Assembly: GCA_036747295.1 (NCBI GenBank) | Contig: DAIOCN010000041.1 | Span: 1 to 12,741, forward strand | Reading direction: 5' to 3' | Source of the DNA: UBA4736 sp002404015 | GTDB taxonomy: Bacteria > Chloroflexota > Dormibacteria > Dormibacterales > Dormibacteraceae | DNA length: 12,741 bases | Part shown: positions 1 to 6,601 of the stretch, in pieces | Layout of the letters: every line of letters starts with the position of its first letter | Position numbering within the stretch: the stretch's first letter is position 1 | Notes under the pieces: generated by a model | The model's input: the letters and a program-made list of their open reading frames with translations, nothing else | What the model was told of the DNA's origin: nothing | The model's database searches: none | Made by a program: the position numbers and the translations under genes

Positions 1-59
1 AGTCCATCTCAACCTCTCCAGGCCCTGCCGCCGCCGTCCTTCGGTGGATTCGGGCGTGT

Positions 60-79
60 GGGGAGGGTTGGGGAGGGGG
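60..79 (+). other. Putative G-quadruplex motif
   Basis: Four consecutive G-runs of 4, 3, 4 and 5 bases are separated by loops of only 1, 2 and 1 bases (A, TT, A). This fits the strict G3+ N1-7 quadruplex pattern on the plus strand. It lies about 135 bases beyond the stop codon of the minus-strand oxidase gene, so a transcript reading through would carry the C-rich complement. Folding is predicted from the pattern only. In a GC-rich genome such runs can arise by chance, although loops this short are unusual. Confidence 0.5.
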
Positions 80-140
80 TCCCTTTCTGCGAACCGGCCG
101 AGCATCGGCTGCCAGGTTCCGATGAAGACCCCCACCCTCA

Positions 141-161
141 CCCTCGCCACAAGGGGGAGGG
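141..161. repeat. GC-rich palindrome, copy 1
   Basis: The left arm CCCTCGCC pairs with the right arm GGGGAGGG around a loop of ACAAG, with one G-G mismatch. It shares the CCCTC...CACAAGGG...GAGGG pattern with the palindrome at 183-202. The two resemble the short intergenic palindromes (REP-like) found in many high-GC bacteria. It could also help end transcription of the minus-strand oxidase. No U-tract follows on either strand. Confidence 0.45.
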
Positions 162-182
162 AACCACTTTCCCCCCAAGAAC

Positions 183-202
183 TCCCTCCCACAAGGGAGG
201 GA
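183..202. repeat. GC-rich palindrome, copy 2 (possible terminator hairpin)
   Basis: A perfect 8-bp stem, TCCCTCCC paired with GGGAGGGA, encloses the four-base loop ACAA. It starts 10 bases beyond the stop codon of the minus-strand oxidase (213-215), the usual place for a terminator hairpin. On the minus strand it is followed by GTTCTTGGGGGG, not a U-run, so it is not a classical intrinsic terminator. It is closely similar to the palindrome at 141-161, about 20 bases away, which argues for a repeated element. Confidence 0.5.
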
Positions 203-212
203 TCCACTCCCG

Positions 213-1358
213 TCAGATCCGGGTGACCGCCTCGGGGCCCAGTTCGGGAAGCGAGCGGTAGCCGCAGAGGCCGAGCGTGGACTCGGTGTCCGCCAGCAGG
301 TTGCGCATCACCTGTTGGACGCCCTCGACCCCCCCGACCGCCAGCCCGTACACGAACGGCCGGCCGATGAGGACGGCGCGGGCCCCCAGCGCCAGGGCCT
401 TCACCACATCGGCGCCGCGTCGGATCCCGCTGTCCATGAGGAGCAGGCGGTCCGCGCCGACCGCCTCTCGCACCGCCACCAGCGCGTCCAGCGCAGCGAT
501 GGCGCCGTCCACCTGGCGGCCGCCGTGGTTGGAGACGATGACGCCGTCCAGGCCGATCTCGAAGGCCCGCTGGGCGTCGGCCGGCGCCAGCACGCCCTTG
601 ACCAGGATCGGCAGCGAGGTCTGCTCGCGAAGCCACCCGAAGTCCTCCCACCGCAGCCCCATGTTCGGCTGGATGGCCAGCATCGCCGCGCCGGCCTCCA
701 GGTCCTTGCCCTCGGGGTCGAAACCCAGCTTGGCGCGGAAGACGGGATCGGACGTGAACTGGGCTGTGCCGTGGCCCTTGAGGAAGGGAAGGTAGCCGTT
801 GCTGAGGTCGCGGTCGCGCCAGGCCAGCGTCAGCGTATCCAGGGTGACCACGATCGCCTGGTAGCCGGACGCCGCCGCTCGGTCCAGCAGGCTCTTGACA
901 ACCTCGCGGTCGCTGACCCAGTAGAGCTGGAACCAGCGCGGGGTGCGCGGCATGACCGCCGCCACCTCCTCCAGCGAGCGCGAGGCCGCGGTGCTGAGGA
1001 CCAGCGGTAGCCCCAGCTCCTCGGCCGCCCGCCCCACTGCCAGCTCGCCCTCGGGGTCGCACAGCCTCTGGATGCCGCCCACCGGGCCGAAGAACAGAGG
1101 CGCCGGGTGGCGCACGCCCAGGATCTCGACTGAGAGGTCGCGCTCCGGCGCCGAGCCCAGCATGCGGGGCACCAGCCGCCAGCGCCGGAAGGCCTCCCGG
1201 TTGGCGTCCACCGTCGTTTCGGCGCCGGCGCCGCCCGCGATGTAGTCGTAGACGGCGGGGTCCAGCTTCTCGCGGGCCCGCTTCTCCCACTCCACCGGGT
1301 CCACCGGCCACTCGACCGGCCCCAGGTAGAACTCCGCCATCCGCTGCTCCCAGCCCAT
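213..1358 (-). CDS. Alpha-hydroxy-acid oxidizing protein, lactate 2-monooxygenase-like (FMN-dependent)
   Basis: A 381-residue FMN enzyme of the glycolate oxidase/lactate dehydrogenase family. It oxidises an L-2-hydroxy acid through an active-site His in a TIM barrel, probably in the cytosol. The family landmarks appear in order: Y39 in VYDYIAGG, the FMN-binding loop FFGPVGGI (89-96), STAASRSLEEV (122-132), FQLYW (143-147), VVTLDT (170-175), K254 in LVKGV, the catalytic SNHGGRQVDG (H278, R281), and the phosphate-binding DSGIRRGADV and IGRPF. Length and the long insert at 176-230 resemble lactate 2-monooxygenase more than glycolate oxidase. The physiological substrate cannot be read from sequence. 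Two starts are possible. The ATG at 1358 has no Shine-Dalgarno site. The ATG at 1340 (residue 7) has GGAG six bases upstream and may be the true start. The gene lies 143 nt after the stop of the membrane-protein gene on the same strand, with an AT-rich candidate promoter between. Confidence 0.93.
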   Translation of the reverse strand: MGWEQRMAEFYLGPVEWPVDPVEWEKRAREKLDPAVYDYIAGGAGAETTVDANREAFRRWRLVPRMLGSAPERDLSVEILGVRHPAPLFFGPVGGIQRLCDPEGELAVGRAAEELGLPLVLSTAASRSLEEVAAVMPRTPRWFQLYWVSDREVVKSLLDRAAASGYQAIVVTLDTLTLAWRDRDLSNGYLPFLKGHGTAQFTSDPVFRAKLGFDPEGKDLEAGAAMLAIQPNMGLRWEDFGWLREQTSLPILVKGVLAPADAQRAFEIGLDGVIVSNHGGRQVDGAIAALDALVAVREAVGADRLLLMDSGIRRGADVVKALALGARAVLIGRPFVYGLAVGGVEGVQQVMRNLLADTESTLGLCGYRSLPELGPEAVTRI

Positions 1359-1365
1359 CAGGGCG

Positions 1366-1394
1366 CAATGTAGCTGTATAGCGAGTTTTGCAAT
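1366..1394 (-). promoter_or_regulatory. Candidate promoter for the hydroxy-acid oxidase
   Basis: This is the most AT-rich stretch of the intergenic region. On the minus strand it contains TTGCAA (1393-1388), a possible -35, then TATACA (1380-1375) and TACATT (1372-1367) as possible -10 hexamers. TTGCAA and TACATT are 15 bases apart, slightly short for a housekeeping promoter. The distance to the starts at 1358 or 1340 is suitable. This is a pattern match only. Confidence 0.3.
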
Positions 1395-1430
1395 CTCACT
1401 TGACGCCGTCAGGGCGGGAGCGGTACTCTG

Positions 1431-1476
1431 CGGAGCGGGGCGGAGGGCACGCCAACGTCAGCCGCTCCGACCCTCC
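1431..1476. other. Two overlapping inverted repeats between membrane-protein and oxidase genes
   Basis: CGGAGCGG (1431-1438) is the exact reverse complement of CCGCTCCG (1462-1469), with a 23-base loop. A second pair, GGAGGG (1442-1447) and CCCTCC (1471-1476), interleaves with it, so the two stems cross and would normally exclude each other. The element begins about 26 nt past the stop of the minus-strand membrane-protein gene and may end or attenuate that transcript. There is no U-tract. Confidence 0.35.
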
Positions 1477-1501
1477 TTTCTACCCGAGGCCGCCGGTATC
1501 C

Positions 1502-3901
1502 CTAGCCCGGCGGCTTCGGCATTTCCACGGCCAGCGTGGAGCCCCAGGAGAGCCGCGGCTCGCGCACCCGAACCCGCACCAGGCCGCCGGCCGTGTCCCC
1601 GCCCGCGAGCCCGACGGTCGCGATGGGATTGGCGTCCTCGGGGTCGAAGCCGGCAGGGTGCCAGGCGCCCGCCGTCCAGTCATAGATCTCGACCTGCTGC
1701 GCCCACCGCTTGTCCCAGGAGAGCTGGACGCCGGGGGTCGTGTTGAGCGGCAGCACGAGGTCGTAGGCGTCGAGGAAGCCGTCCCTCTGGTTGCCACTGG
1801 TCGAGGCCAGGAGCGTCCGGCTGAAGTCGGCCAGCAGTCCATCCGCAGCCTCCAGCGTCACTGGCTGCTCGAGGGCGGTAATGGTGGATGTGGGGGGCTG
1901 CTCGCCGTCCACCTGGAGGCTGCTCGCCAGCGGATCGGTGAAGGCGACGATCAGCGGCATCCGGTCCCGCTCCATGGCCGCCGTCGCCAGGATGCGCGCC
2001 AGCGCGGAGCCCTCGCGGCCCTGGCCGGGGGCGCCCGGCGCCGGTCCCGCCGCCAGCTGCATGCTGGCCGCGTCCACCTCCGCCACCCCGCCCGGGGGGA
2101 TCGACCCGGCCAGGTAGGCCGAGTGGAAGAGCTGGCCGTCGAAGGAGAAGAGCTCGACCCCGCGCACCGGCCGGGCGCCCAGGTTGGCCACCGTGCCCTG
2201 GACCCGGCCGCCTTTGACTGCCAGGTGTGTGGCCAGTCCCACCGGCGGACGGCCGGCTGTCGTCGTCGCCACCACCCGCACACTCCCGTAGACCACGCCC
2301 TGCTCGTCCACCAGCGGACTGGCGCCCGGGATCACGTGTTCGGAGCCGGCCGCCAGGCCCGCCAGCTGGACCGTGCAGCGCTCGCAGGTGCTGCCGCTCG
2401 TCCGATAGGTGTTGAGCGTCATGGGCGCCACGATGGAGCCGGCCGCCGCCTGGACAACATGGTCGCCCCGGCGCAGGAAGAGGATGCGGTCGTACTGGAT
2501 CTGGGCGGCGACCCCGTCCGGCGCCAGGCGCAGGACCTGGACGGAGTGGTCCTGCAAGCTGCCCTGGAGGGTCTGCCCGATCACATAGAAACCGCCCGTG
2601 AAGGAGACCGCCACCAGTGGCGCCGTCAGCCAGAGCAGCGCGGGACGCTTCAGCCGGCGGCGCAGGAAGAGGTAGTTGATCGGCCCCACGATCACCAGGT
2701 AGCTGAGCAGCAGGGGGCCCACCAGCCAGGGCGACGGCAGCGGGGCGTCCGCCGGAGGCCCGAAGTAGAGGCTGAAGTTCGACTCCGGCCCCGGCAGCGC
2801 GCTCACGGTCGGTGAGCCGCCGGGCAGCTCGGCGAAGGCCCGGCCGATGGCCTGGGACCAGGCCGCGTTGGCCAGGCCAGCCGGGACTCCGTCCGCGGAG
2901 GGGTCGAAGGCCAGCTCGATGATCCGGCCCGCCCCGTAGGCCGCCTCCACGACCAGCGGCGAGCCCTCGGCGCCCGCCAGGACCACATGGGCACCGGCGG
3001 CGAGGGCACCGGCGGCGGCCGGCACGGCGGCGTCAGGCAGCTTTACCCCCGCCAGCGCGGAGAGCGGCGCCAGGGATGCCGTCGTGGTGGCCGACGGTCG
3101 CAGGGGCAGCAGCTCGCCCGGGAGGGGGGCCAGTGTCCGGCGCCAGTTCACACCGCCGGCCAGCACCAGGGCACCGCCCAGGCCAACGTAGTCGCGCAGC
3201 GCCTGCAGCTGCGCCCGGCTGAGGGCGGCGGTGTCGAACTGGTCCACGACCACGGCGGCATAGCTGCCGAGCAGGAGAGGGGTCGCAGGGAAGCCGCGCG
3301 CCTGCTGGTACTGGGCGACGTGCGTCGAGTAGCGATCGAAGTGGACACCGCCAATGGCGGTGGCGGCGGCCTCCAGGTCGCTAAGCACGGCGACCGGCAC
3401 GACCGGCACGCGGTCCACCTCGGCGTCTGCCAGCGGGTTGCCCGCATCGTCCCGCACCTGCGCGTAGTTGAAGCTGTCGGGCGCCACCACCGTGATGGTG
3501 CGGTCCTTGCGGGCCGCCACCGTGAGGTGGACCTCGTAGGCCGACTCGGGTGCGACCTCCGAGCCGGCGCTGGGCAGGTTGGCCGGCTTGCTGGTGGACG
3601 GGAGCTGCAGGGCGGACGCGCCGGAGTCGGCGGGCACGTCGTGGTCGATCAGAACGACCTGGCCCGAGAAGGCGCTGTCGCTCGCGTTGTGGACGGTCAA
3701 CAGGTAACGGACCCAGCTCCCGGAGCCCGTCTGGGTGGCGGTCAGCGCGACCTCGGCGGCCGGCCCCGGCGCGACTGCGGTGCCGCGCGAGGGCGCGCTC
3801 ACGCCGTACCAGACAGCGCTGGCAATCGCCACCAGGATGGCCACTACGCCGAGGAGCTTGCCGGTGCTCGTGAATCGGACGCTACACCCAGCGGAGAGCA
3901 C
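1502..3901 (-). CDS. Large membrane-anchored protein with flavodoxin/GATase-like extracytoplasmic domain, function unknown
   Basis: From the GTG at 3901 the product is 799 residues. That start sits 16 nt after the cupin stop. The open frame extends further upstream, but there it overlaps the cupin gene and encodes only an Arg/Ser-rich shadow. Visible parts are an N-terminal membrane segment (about 15-34), a beta-rich region (about 48-150) with the adhesin-like phrase VRYLLTVHNASDSAF, and an alpha/beta region (about 167-332) resembling a class I glutamine-amidotransferase or flavodoxin fold. That fold carries LLGSYAAVVVDQFDTAALS and GGALVLAGGVNW. Two membrane helices follow (about 391-412 and 421-441, with the cytoplasmic loop LRRRLKRPA), then a large C-terminal extracytoplasmic part. 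LAGGVNW stands where amidotransferases have the nucleophilic Cys, so that domain is probably not an amidotransferase. The plan resembles unnamed large membrane proteins of Chloroflexota and Actinomycetota. A cell-envelope role is inference only. Confidence 0.8.
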   Translation of the reverse strand: MLSAGCSVRFTSTGKLLGVVAILVAIASAVWYGVSAPSRGTAVAPGPAAEVALTATQTGSGSWVRYLLTVHNASDSAFSGQVVLIDHDVPADSGASALQLPSTSKPANLPSAGSEVAPESAYEVHLTVAARKDRTITVVAPDSFNYAQVRDDAGNPLADAEVDRVPVVPVAVLSDLEAAATAIGGVHFDRYSTHVAQYQQARGFPATPLLLGSYAAVVVDQFDTAALSRAQLQALRDYVGLGGALVLAGGVNWRRTLAPLPGELLPLRPSATTTASLAPLSALAGVKLPDAAVPAAAGALAAGAHVVLAGAEGSPLVVEAAYGAGRIIELAFDPSADGVPAGLANAAWSQAIGRAFAELPGGSPTVSALPGPESNFSLYFGPPADAPLPSPWLVGPLLLSYLVIVGPINYLFLRRRLKRPALLWLTAPLVAVSFTGGFYVIGQTLQGSLQDHSVQVLRLAPDGVAAQIQYDRILFLRRGDHVVQAAAGSIVAPMTLNTYRTSGSTCERCTVQLAGLAAGSEHVIPGASPLVDEQGVVYGSVRVVATTTAGRPPVGLATHLAVKGGRVQGTVANLGARPVRGVELFSFDGQLFHSAYLAGSIPPGGVAEVDAASMQLAAGPAPGAPGQGREGSALARILATAAMERDRMPLIVAFTDPLASSLQVDGEQPPTSTITALEQPVTLEAADGLLADFSRTLLASTSGNQRDGFLDAYDLVLPLNTTPGVQLSWDKRWAQQVEIYDWTAGAWHPAGFDPEDANPIATVGLAGGDTAGGLVRVRVREPRLSWGSTLAVEMPKPPG

Positions 3902-3917
3902 CCGCCCAACCCAAGTT

Positions 3918-4295
3918 CTAGTCGGGCGGGGGGGACTCCTCGAGCCACTCGACCTGGCCGATCGTGACGGTGACGTGCGCCATCGGCCCCGAGCGGCCGG
4001 CGCCGTGCCAGTGCTGCTCGCCAGGTGCTGCCGAGATCGAGTCGCCCTCCGTGATCGGCTGCAGGGGGGCGCCCCGCGCCTGCACGTAGCCCGAGCCCTC
4101 CACAACGTGGAGCAGCTGGCCGCCGGAATGGGAGTGCCAGTGGTTGCGGGTCCCCGGCTCGAAACGAACCACGCTCACCGCCACCCGGTTGGGCTCCTCG
4201 TTGACGAGGAGCACATGCGAGGAGGCGGGGCCTGTGAAGTGGGCGCCGTCCATGGCCTGGCCCTGCAGCGCCTCGGCGCGGGGCGTCAGTTTCAT
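3918..4295 (-). CDS. Small single-domain cupin protein
   Basis: A 125-residue protein with one cupin barrel. The first cupin motif is at about 48-67, GTRNHWHSHSGGQ followed by VEG. The second is around 81-98, ITEGDS followed by PGEQHWHG. The likely metal ligands are H54, H56, Q60 and H95. Gln in place of the usual Glu is known in TM1287-type manganese cupins and in cupins associated with carboxymuconolactone decarboxylases. It is probably a cytosolic metal-binding protein, acting as a small-molecule enzyme or binder; the substrate is unknown. The ATG at 4295 lacks a clear Shine-Dalgarno site and the next Met (residue 15) has none either. It is divergent from the molybdenum hydroxylase gene across 29 nt and is followed 16 nt later by the membrane-protein gene, so those two probably share a transcript. 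Confidence 0.9.
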   Translation of the reverse strand: MKLTPRAEALQGQAMDGAHFTGPASSHVLLVNEEPNRVAVSVVRFEPGTRNHWHSHSGGQLLHVVEGSGYVQARGAPLQPITEGDSISAAPGEQHWHGAGRSGPMAHVTVTIGQVEWLEESPPPD

Positions 4296-4324
4296 CGCCC
4301 CAATATGATGGCCTTATCGCTGCG
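4296..4324. promoter_or_regulatory. Compact divergent promoter region between cupin and molybdenum hydroxylase genes
   Basis: Only 29 nt separate the cupin ATG (minus strand) from the hydroxylase GTG (plus strand). The plus strand reads TATGAT at 4304-4309, a 5/6 match to the -10 consensus ending 15 nt before the GTG. The minus strand reads CATATT (4308-4303), ending seven bases before the cupin ATG and so compatible with a leaderless transcript. No convincing -35 is seen on either side. Any -35 contacts would lie within the opposite gene. Pattern-based only. Confidence 0.35.
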
Positions 4325-6562
4325 GTGGGAGTCCCGCGGCGCCGGCTCGAAGGCGGCGCCAAGGTGACAGGTGCAACGCGCTTCACGGCCGACCTCCGGC
4401 TGACCGAGCTGGACCACGCCCGGCTCCTCCTCAGCCCGCACGCGCACGCGCGCCTTGTCAAGGTCGACCTGGAGGCCGCCCGCGGCGCCCCCGGCGTGCT
4501 GCTGGCGATGGCTGGCGCCGACCTTCCCCGCCTGAACGTCTCGGGCGCCGAGTTGCCGTTGGCCCAGGGCCAGGTCCTCTACGCCGGCCAGCCGGTCGCG
4601 GCGGTGGTCGCGGTCAGCGAGGCGGCGGCCGCCGACGCGGTGGCGCTGATCGAGGTGGAGTACGAACCGCTGCCGGCCGTGGTCGATCCCCTGGCCGCCA
4701 TCCGCCCCGGCGCGCCGCTGGTGCTCGAGCCGGGCGGGTCGGCCCTCGACGATGCCGGCGCGCACGGGATCGGGGGAGGCGAGGTGGCCGTGGACGAGAA
4801 GCCGCCCAACGTGACCGCGGTAGTCGAGTTCAAGCAGGGCGATGTCCACGCCGCCCTGGCCGGCTCCGAGGCAGTCGTGGAGGGTCGCTACGAGATGCCC
4901 GCCGTTCACCAGGGCTTCATCGAGACCCACATCACGATGGCCCGGCCGGAGCCCGACGGCGGCATCACCGTGTGGTCGCCCACCCAGGGCAGCTTCCTCA
5001 CCCGAAAGAGCGTGGCCGACGCGCTGGGCCTTCCTCTCGGCTCGATCCGGGTGATCCCGGTCCCGGTTGGAGGCGGCTTCGGAGGCAAGGTGTACCTGCT
5101 GGAGAGCCTGGTCGTGCTGCTGGCCCAGCGCACCGGTCGCGCCGTCCGGCTCGAGCTCACCCGCAACGAGGAGTTCCTGATGGGCCGCGGGGCCCCTGGC
5201 TGCGTCATCGACCTGAAGCTGGGCGCCGACCGCGAGGGCAACCTCAAGGCGCTCTGGGCCCACATCGTGTTCGATAACGGGGCCGGCCACGGCGGGCTGG
5301 GCGGACTGGCCGGCATGTTCCTCGCCGGCACCTACCGGCTGCCCGCCTTCGAGGTCACCGGGTATGACGTGGCCACCCACAAGACGCCGGTCGCCGCGTA
5401 CCGCGCCCCGGGAGCGCCGCAGGCGTTCTTCGCCCTCGAGTCCGCGATGGACCAGCTGGCCGAAAAGCTGGGCGCCGACCCGATCGAGTTCAGGCTGCGC
5501 AACGCCAGCCGCGAGGGCGACGCTCGCCCCGACGGCACCCGCTGGCCCCGCATCGGGCTGGTCGAGTGCCTGGAAGCGGCTCGCGAGCACCCGCTGCTCA
5601 AGGCGCCGCTCGAGGCCGGCGAGGGCGTCGGGCTGGCCGTCGGCGGCTGGGGAGGCGGCCGCGAGCCGGCGGCTGCGGGCTGCCGCGTCGAACCGGACGG
5701 GTCGCTCGTCCTCCACGTCGGCTACGCCGACATCAGCGGCACCGACACAACGATGGCGATCATCGCGGCCGAGACGTTCGGGGTCAGCGTCGACAAGGTC
5801 AAGATCCAGACCGGCGACACCGACAGCGCGCCCTACTCGGGCATGGCGGGTGGCAGCAAGATCACTTACACGGTGGGTCCGGCCGTCCAGCAGGCGGCCG
5901 CCGAGGCCCGCCGCCAGCTGCTGGACATCGCGGCGGAAGAGCTCGAGGCTTCGGCGGAGGACCTGGTCATCGAGGATGGCGAGGTCCGGGTGGCAGGTGT
6001 CCCGGGACGCTCGATCGGTATCGGCCACCTGGCCGGCCTGGCGGCCCAGTTCGGGGGCCGCTACCCGCCGGTACTGGGGCAGGGCCGTACGGCAGTCACG
6101 GTCCAGGCGCCCATGTTCACCGTCCAGATTGCCCGGGTCCAGGTGGACCAGGAGACCGGTGGCTGGAGCCTCGCCGGCTTCGCGGCCATCCAGGACGTGG
6201 GCCGCGCGATCAACCCGCCCGAGGTGGTCGGCCAGATCCAGGGCGGCGTCGTCCAGGCGCTGGGCCGGGCTTTCGGCGAGGAGTTGGTATACGACCCGGA
6301 GGGCCAGCTGCGGACGGCATCGTTCCTGGACTACCAGGTGCCTTCGATCGACCAGGTGCCGGACATCGACGTCCGACTGCTGGAGATCCCGTCCGCGGTG
6401 GGTCCGTTCGGCGCCAAGGGGGTCGGCGAGCCGCCCGCGGTCCCCGGGCCTGCGGCGGTGGTCAACGCCATCCACTCGGCCACCGGCGTGCGCCTAAGCC
6501 GCGTCCCGGTCCGCGCGTACGAGCTCCTGGCCGCGACCCGCGAACCTGCTCAGCGGCACTAA
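4325..6562 (+). CDS. Xanthine dehydrogenase-family molybdopterin-binding catalytic subunit
   Basis: A 745-residue large subunit of a molybdenum hydroxylase, which inserts oxygen from water into a carbon centre using Mo-pterin and passes electrons to [2Fe-2S] and FAD partners. The GTG start is chosen because the family's N-terminal phrase (RRRLEGGAKVTGATRFTADL) follows at once; no ATG lies in frame upstream. Landmarks are Q221 in SPTQGSF, the Mo-pterin loop GGGFGGK (249-255), the active-site loop AAYRAPGAPQ (R360), GDTDSAPYSG (497-506), and the catalytic Glu E702 in GAKGVGEPP. The loop is AYRAPG, not the AYRCSFR of form I carbon monoxide dehydrogenase, so CO oxidation is not supported. The second pterin-contact region reads DISGTDTT where many relatives have a GQG motif. 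No FAD or iron-sulphur subunit gene is adjacent: a divergent cupin lies upstream and a histidine kinase 39 nt downstream. The substrate is unknown. Confidence 0.93.
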   Translation: MGVPRRRLEGGAKVTGATRFTADLRLTELDHARLLLSPHAHARLVKVDLEAARGAPGVLLAMAGADLPRLNVSGAELPLAQGQVLYAGQPVAAVVAVSEAAAADAVALIEVEYEPLPAVVDPLAAIRPGAPLVLEPGGSALDDAGAHGIGGGEVAVDEKPPNVTAVVEFKQGDVHAALAGSEAVVEGRYEMPAVHQGFIETHITMARPEPDGGITVWSPTQGSFLTRKSVADALGLPLGSIRVIPVPVGGGFGGKVYLLESLVVLLAQRTGRAVRLELTRNEEFLMGRGAPGCVIDLKLGADREGNLKALWAHIVFDNGAGHGGLGGLAGMFLAGTYRLPAFEVTGYDVATHKTPVAAYRAPGAPQAFFALESAMDQLAEKLGADPIEFRLRNASREGDARPDGTRWPRIGLVECLEAAREHPLLKAPLEAGEGVGLAVGGWGGGREPAAAGCRVEPDGSLVLHVGYADISGTDTTMAIIAAETFGVSVDKVKIQTGDTDSAPYSGMAGGSKITYTVGPAVQQAAAEARRQLLDIAAEELEASAEDLVIEDGEVRVAGVPGRSIGIGHLAGLAAQFGGRYPPVLGQGRTAVTVQAPMFTVQIARVQVDQETGGWSLAGFAAIQDVGRAINPPEVVGQIQGGVVQALGRAFGEELVYDPEGQLRTASFLDYQVPSIDQVPDIDVRLLEIPSAVGPFGAKGVGEPPAVPGPAAVVNAIHSATGVRLSRVPVRAYELLAATREPAQRH

Positions 6563-6569
6563 CCGCTGG

Positions 6570-6596
6570 CCGGCGCACAGCCGGATAATTCGGCTG
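6570..6596 (+). promoter_or_regulatory. Overlapping hairpins and -10-like hexamer before the kinase operon
   Basis: Two mutually exclusive stems share bases 6580-6583: CCGGC/GCCGG (6570-6584, loop GCACA) and CAGCCG/CGGCTG (6578-6596, loop GATAATT). The GATAAT at 6584-6589 is a 5/6 match to a -10 hexamer, 12 nt before the TTG start at 6602. No -35 is evident. The element could be a weak terminator for the hydroxylase gene, a promoter for the kinase operon, or both. Confidence 0.3.
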
Positions 6597-6601
6597 ACCA
6601 A

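Larger units (their letters stand above)
1..212. other. Non-coding region downstream of the oxidase gene
   Basis: No convincing gene is seen. Two short plus-strand open frames here translate to low-complexity Pro/Gly/Arg-rich peptides and look spurious. The region holds a G-rich stretch at 60-79 and two palindromes at 141-161 and 183-202, listed separately. Since the oxidase is on the minus strand and ends at 213, this is its 3' flank. A gene to the left of the window would have to start or end before position 1. Confidence 0.6.

Noticed and set aside
1388..2815. 475-codon plus-strand open frame opposite the membrane protein
   Set aside because: Its product is rich in Arg, Gly, Gln and His with no motif, and the minus strand shows coherent membrane helices and a domain pattern.
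1502..3901. Active class I glutamine amidotransferase
   Set aside because: The elbow reads LAGGVNW without the catalytic Cys, and no matching His-Glu pair is visible.
4292..6475. 727-codon open frame on the minus strand opposite the molybdenum hydroxylase
   Set aside because: The plus strand has clear family motifs throughout. The antisense translation is Arg/Asp/Leu/Gly-rich without recognisable domains, as expected for the complement of GC-rich codons.
4325..6562. Form I aerobic carbon monoxide dehydrogenase large subunit
   Set aside because: The active-site loop is AYRAPG instead of AYRCSFR, and no small or medium subunit genes flank it.
5364..6588. Long plus-strand frames of 377 and 340 codons inside the hydroxylase gene
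   Set aside because: They are Arg/Ser- or Gly/Arg-rich out-of-frame readings of the same DNA.
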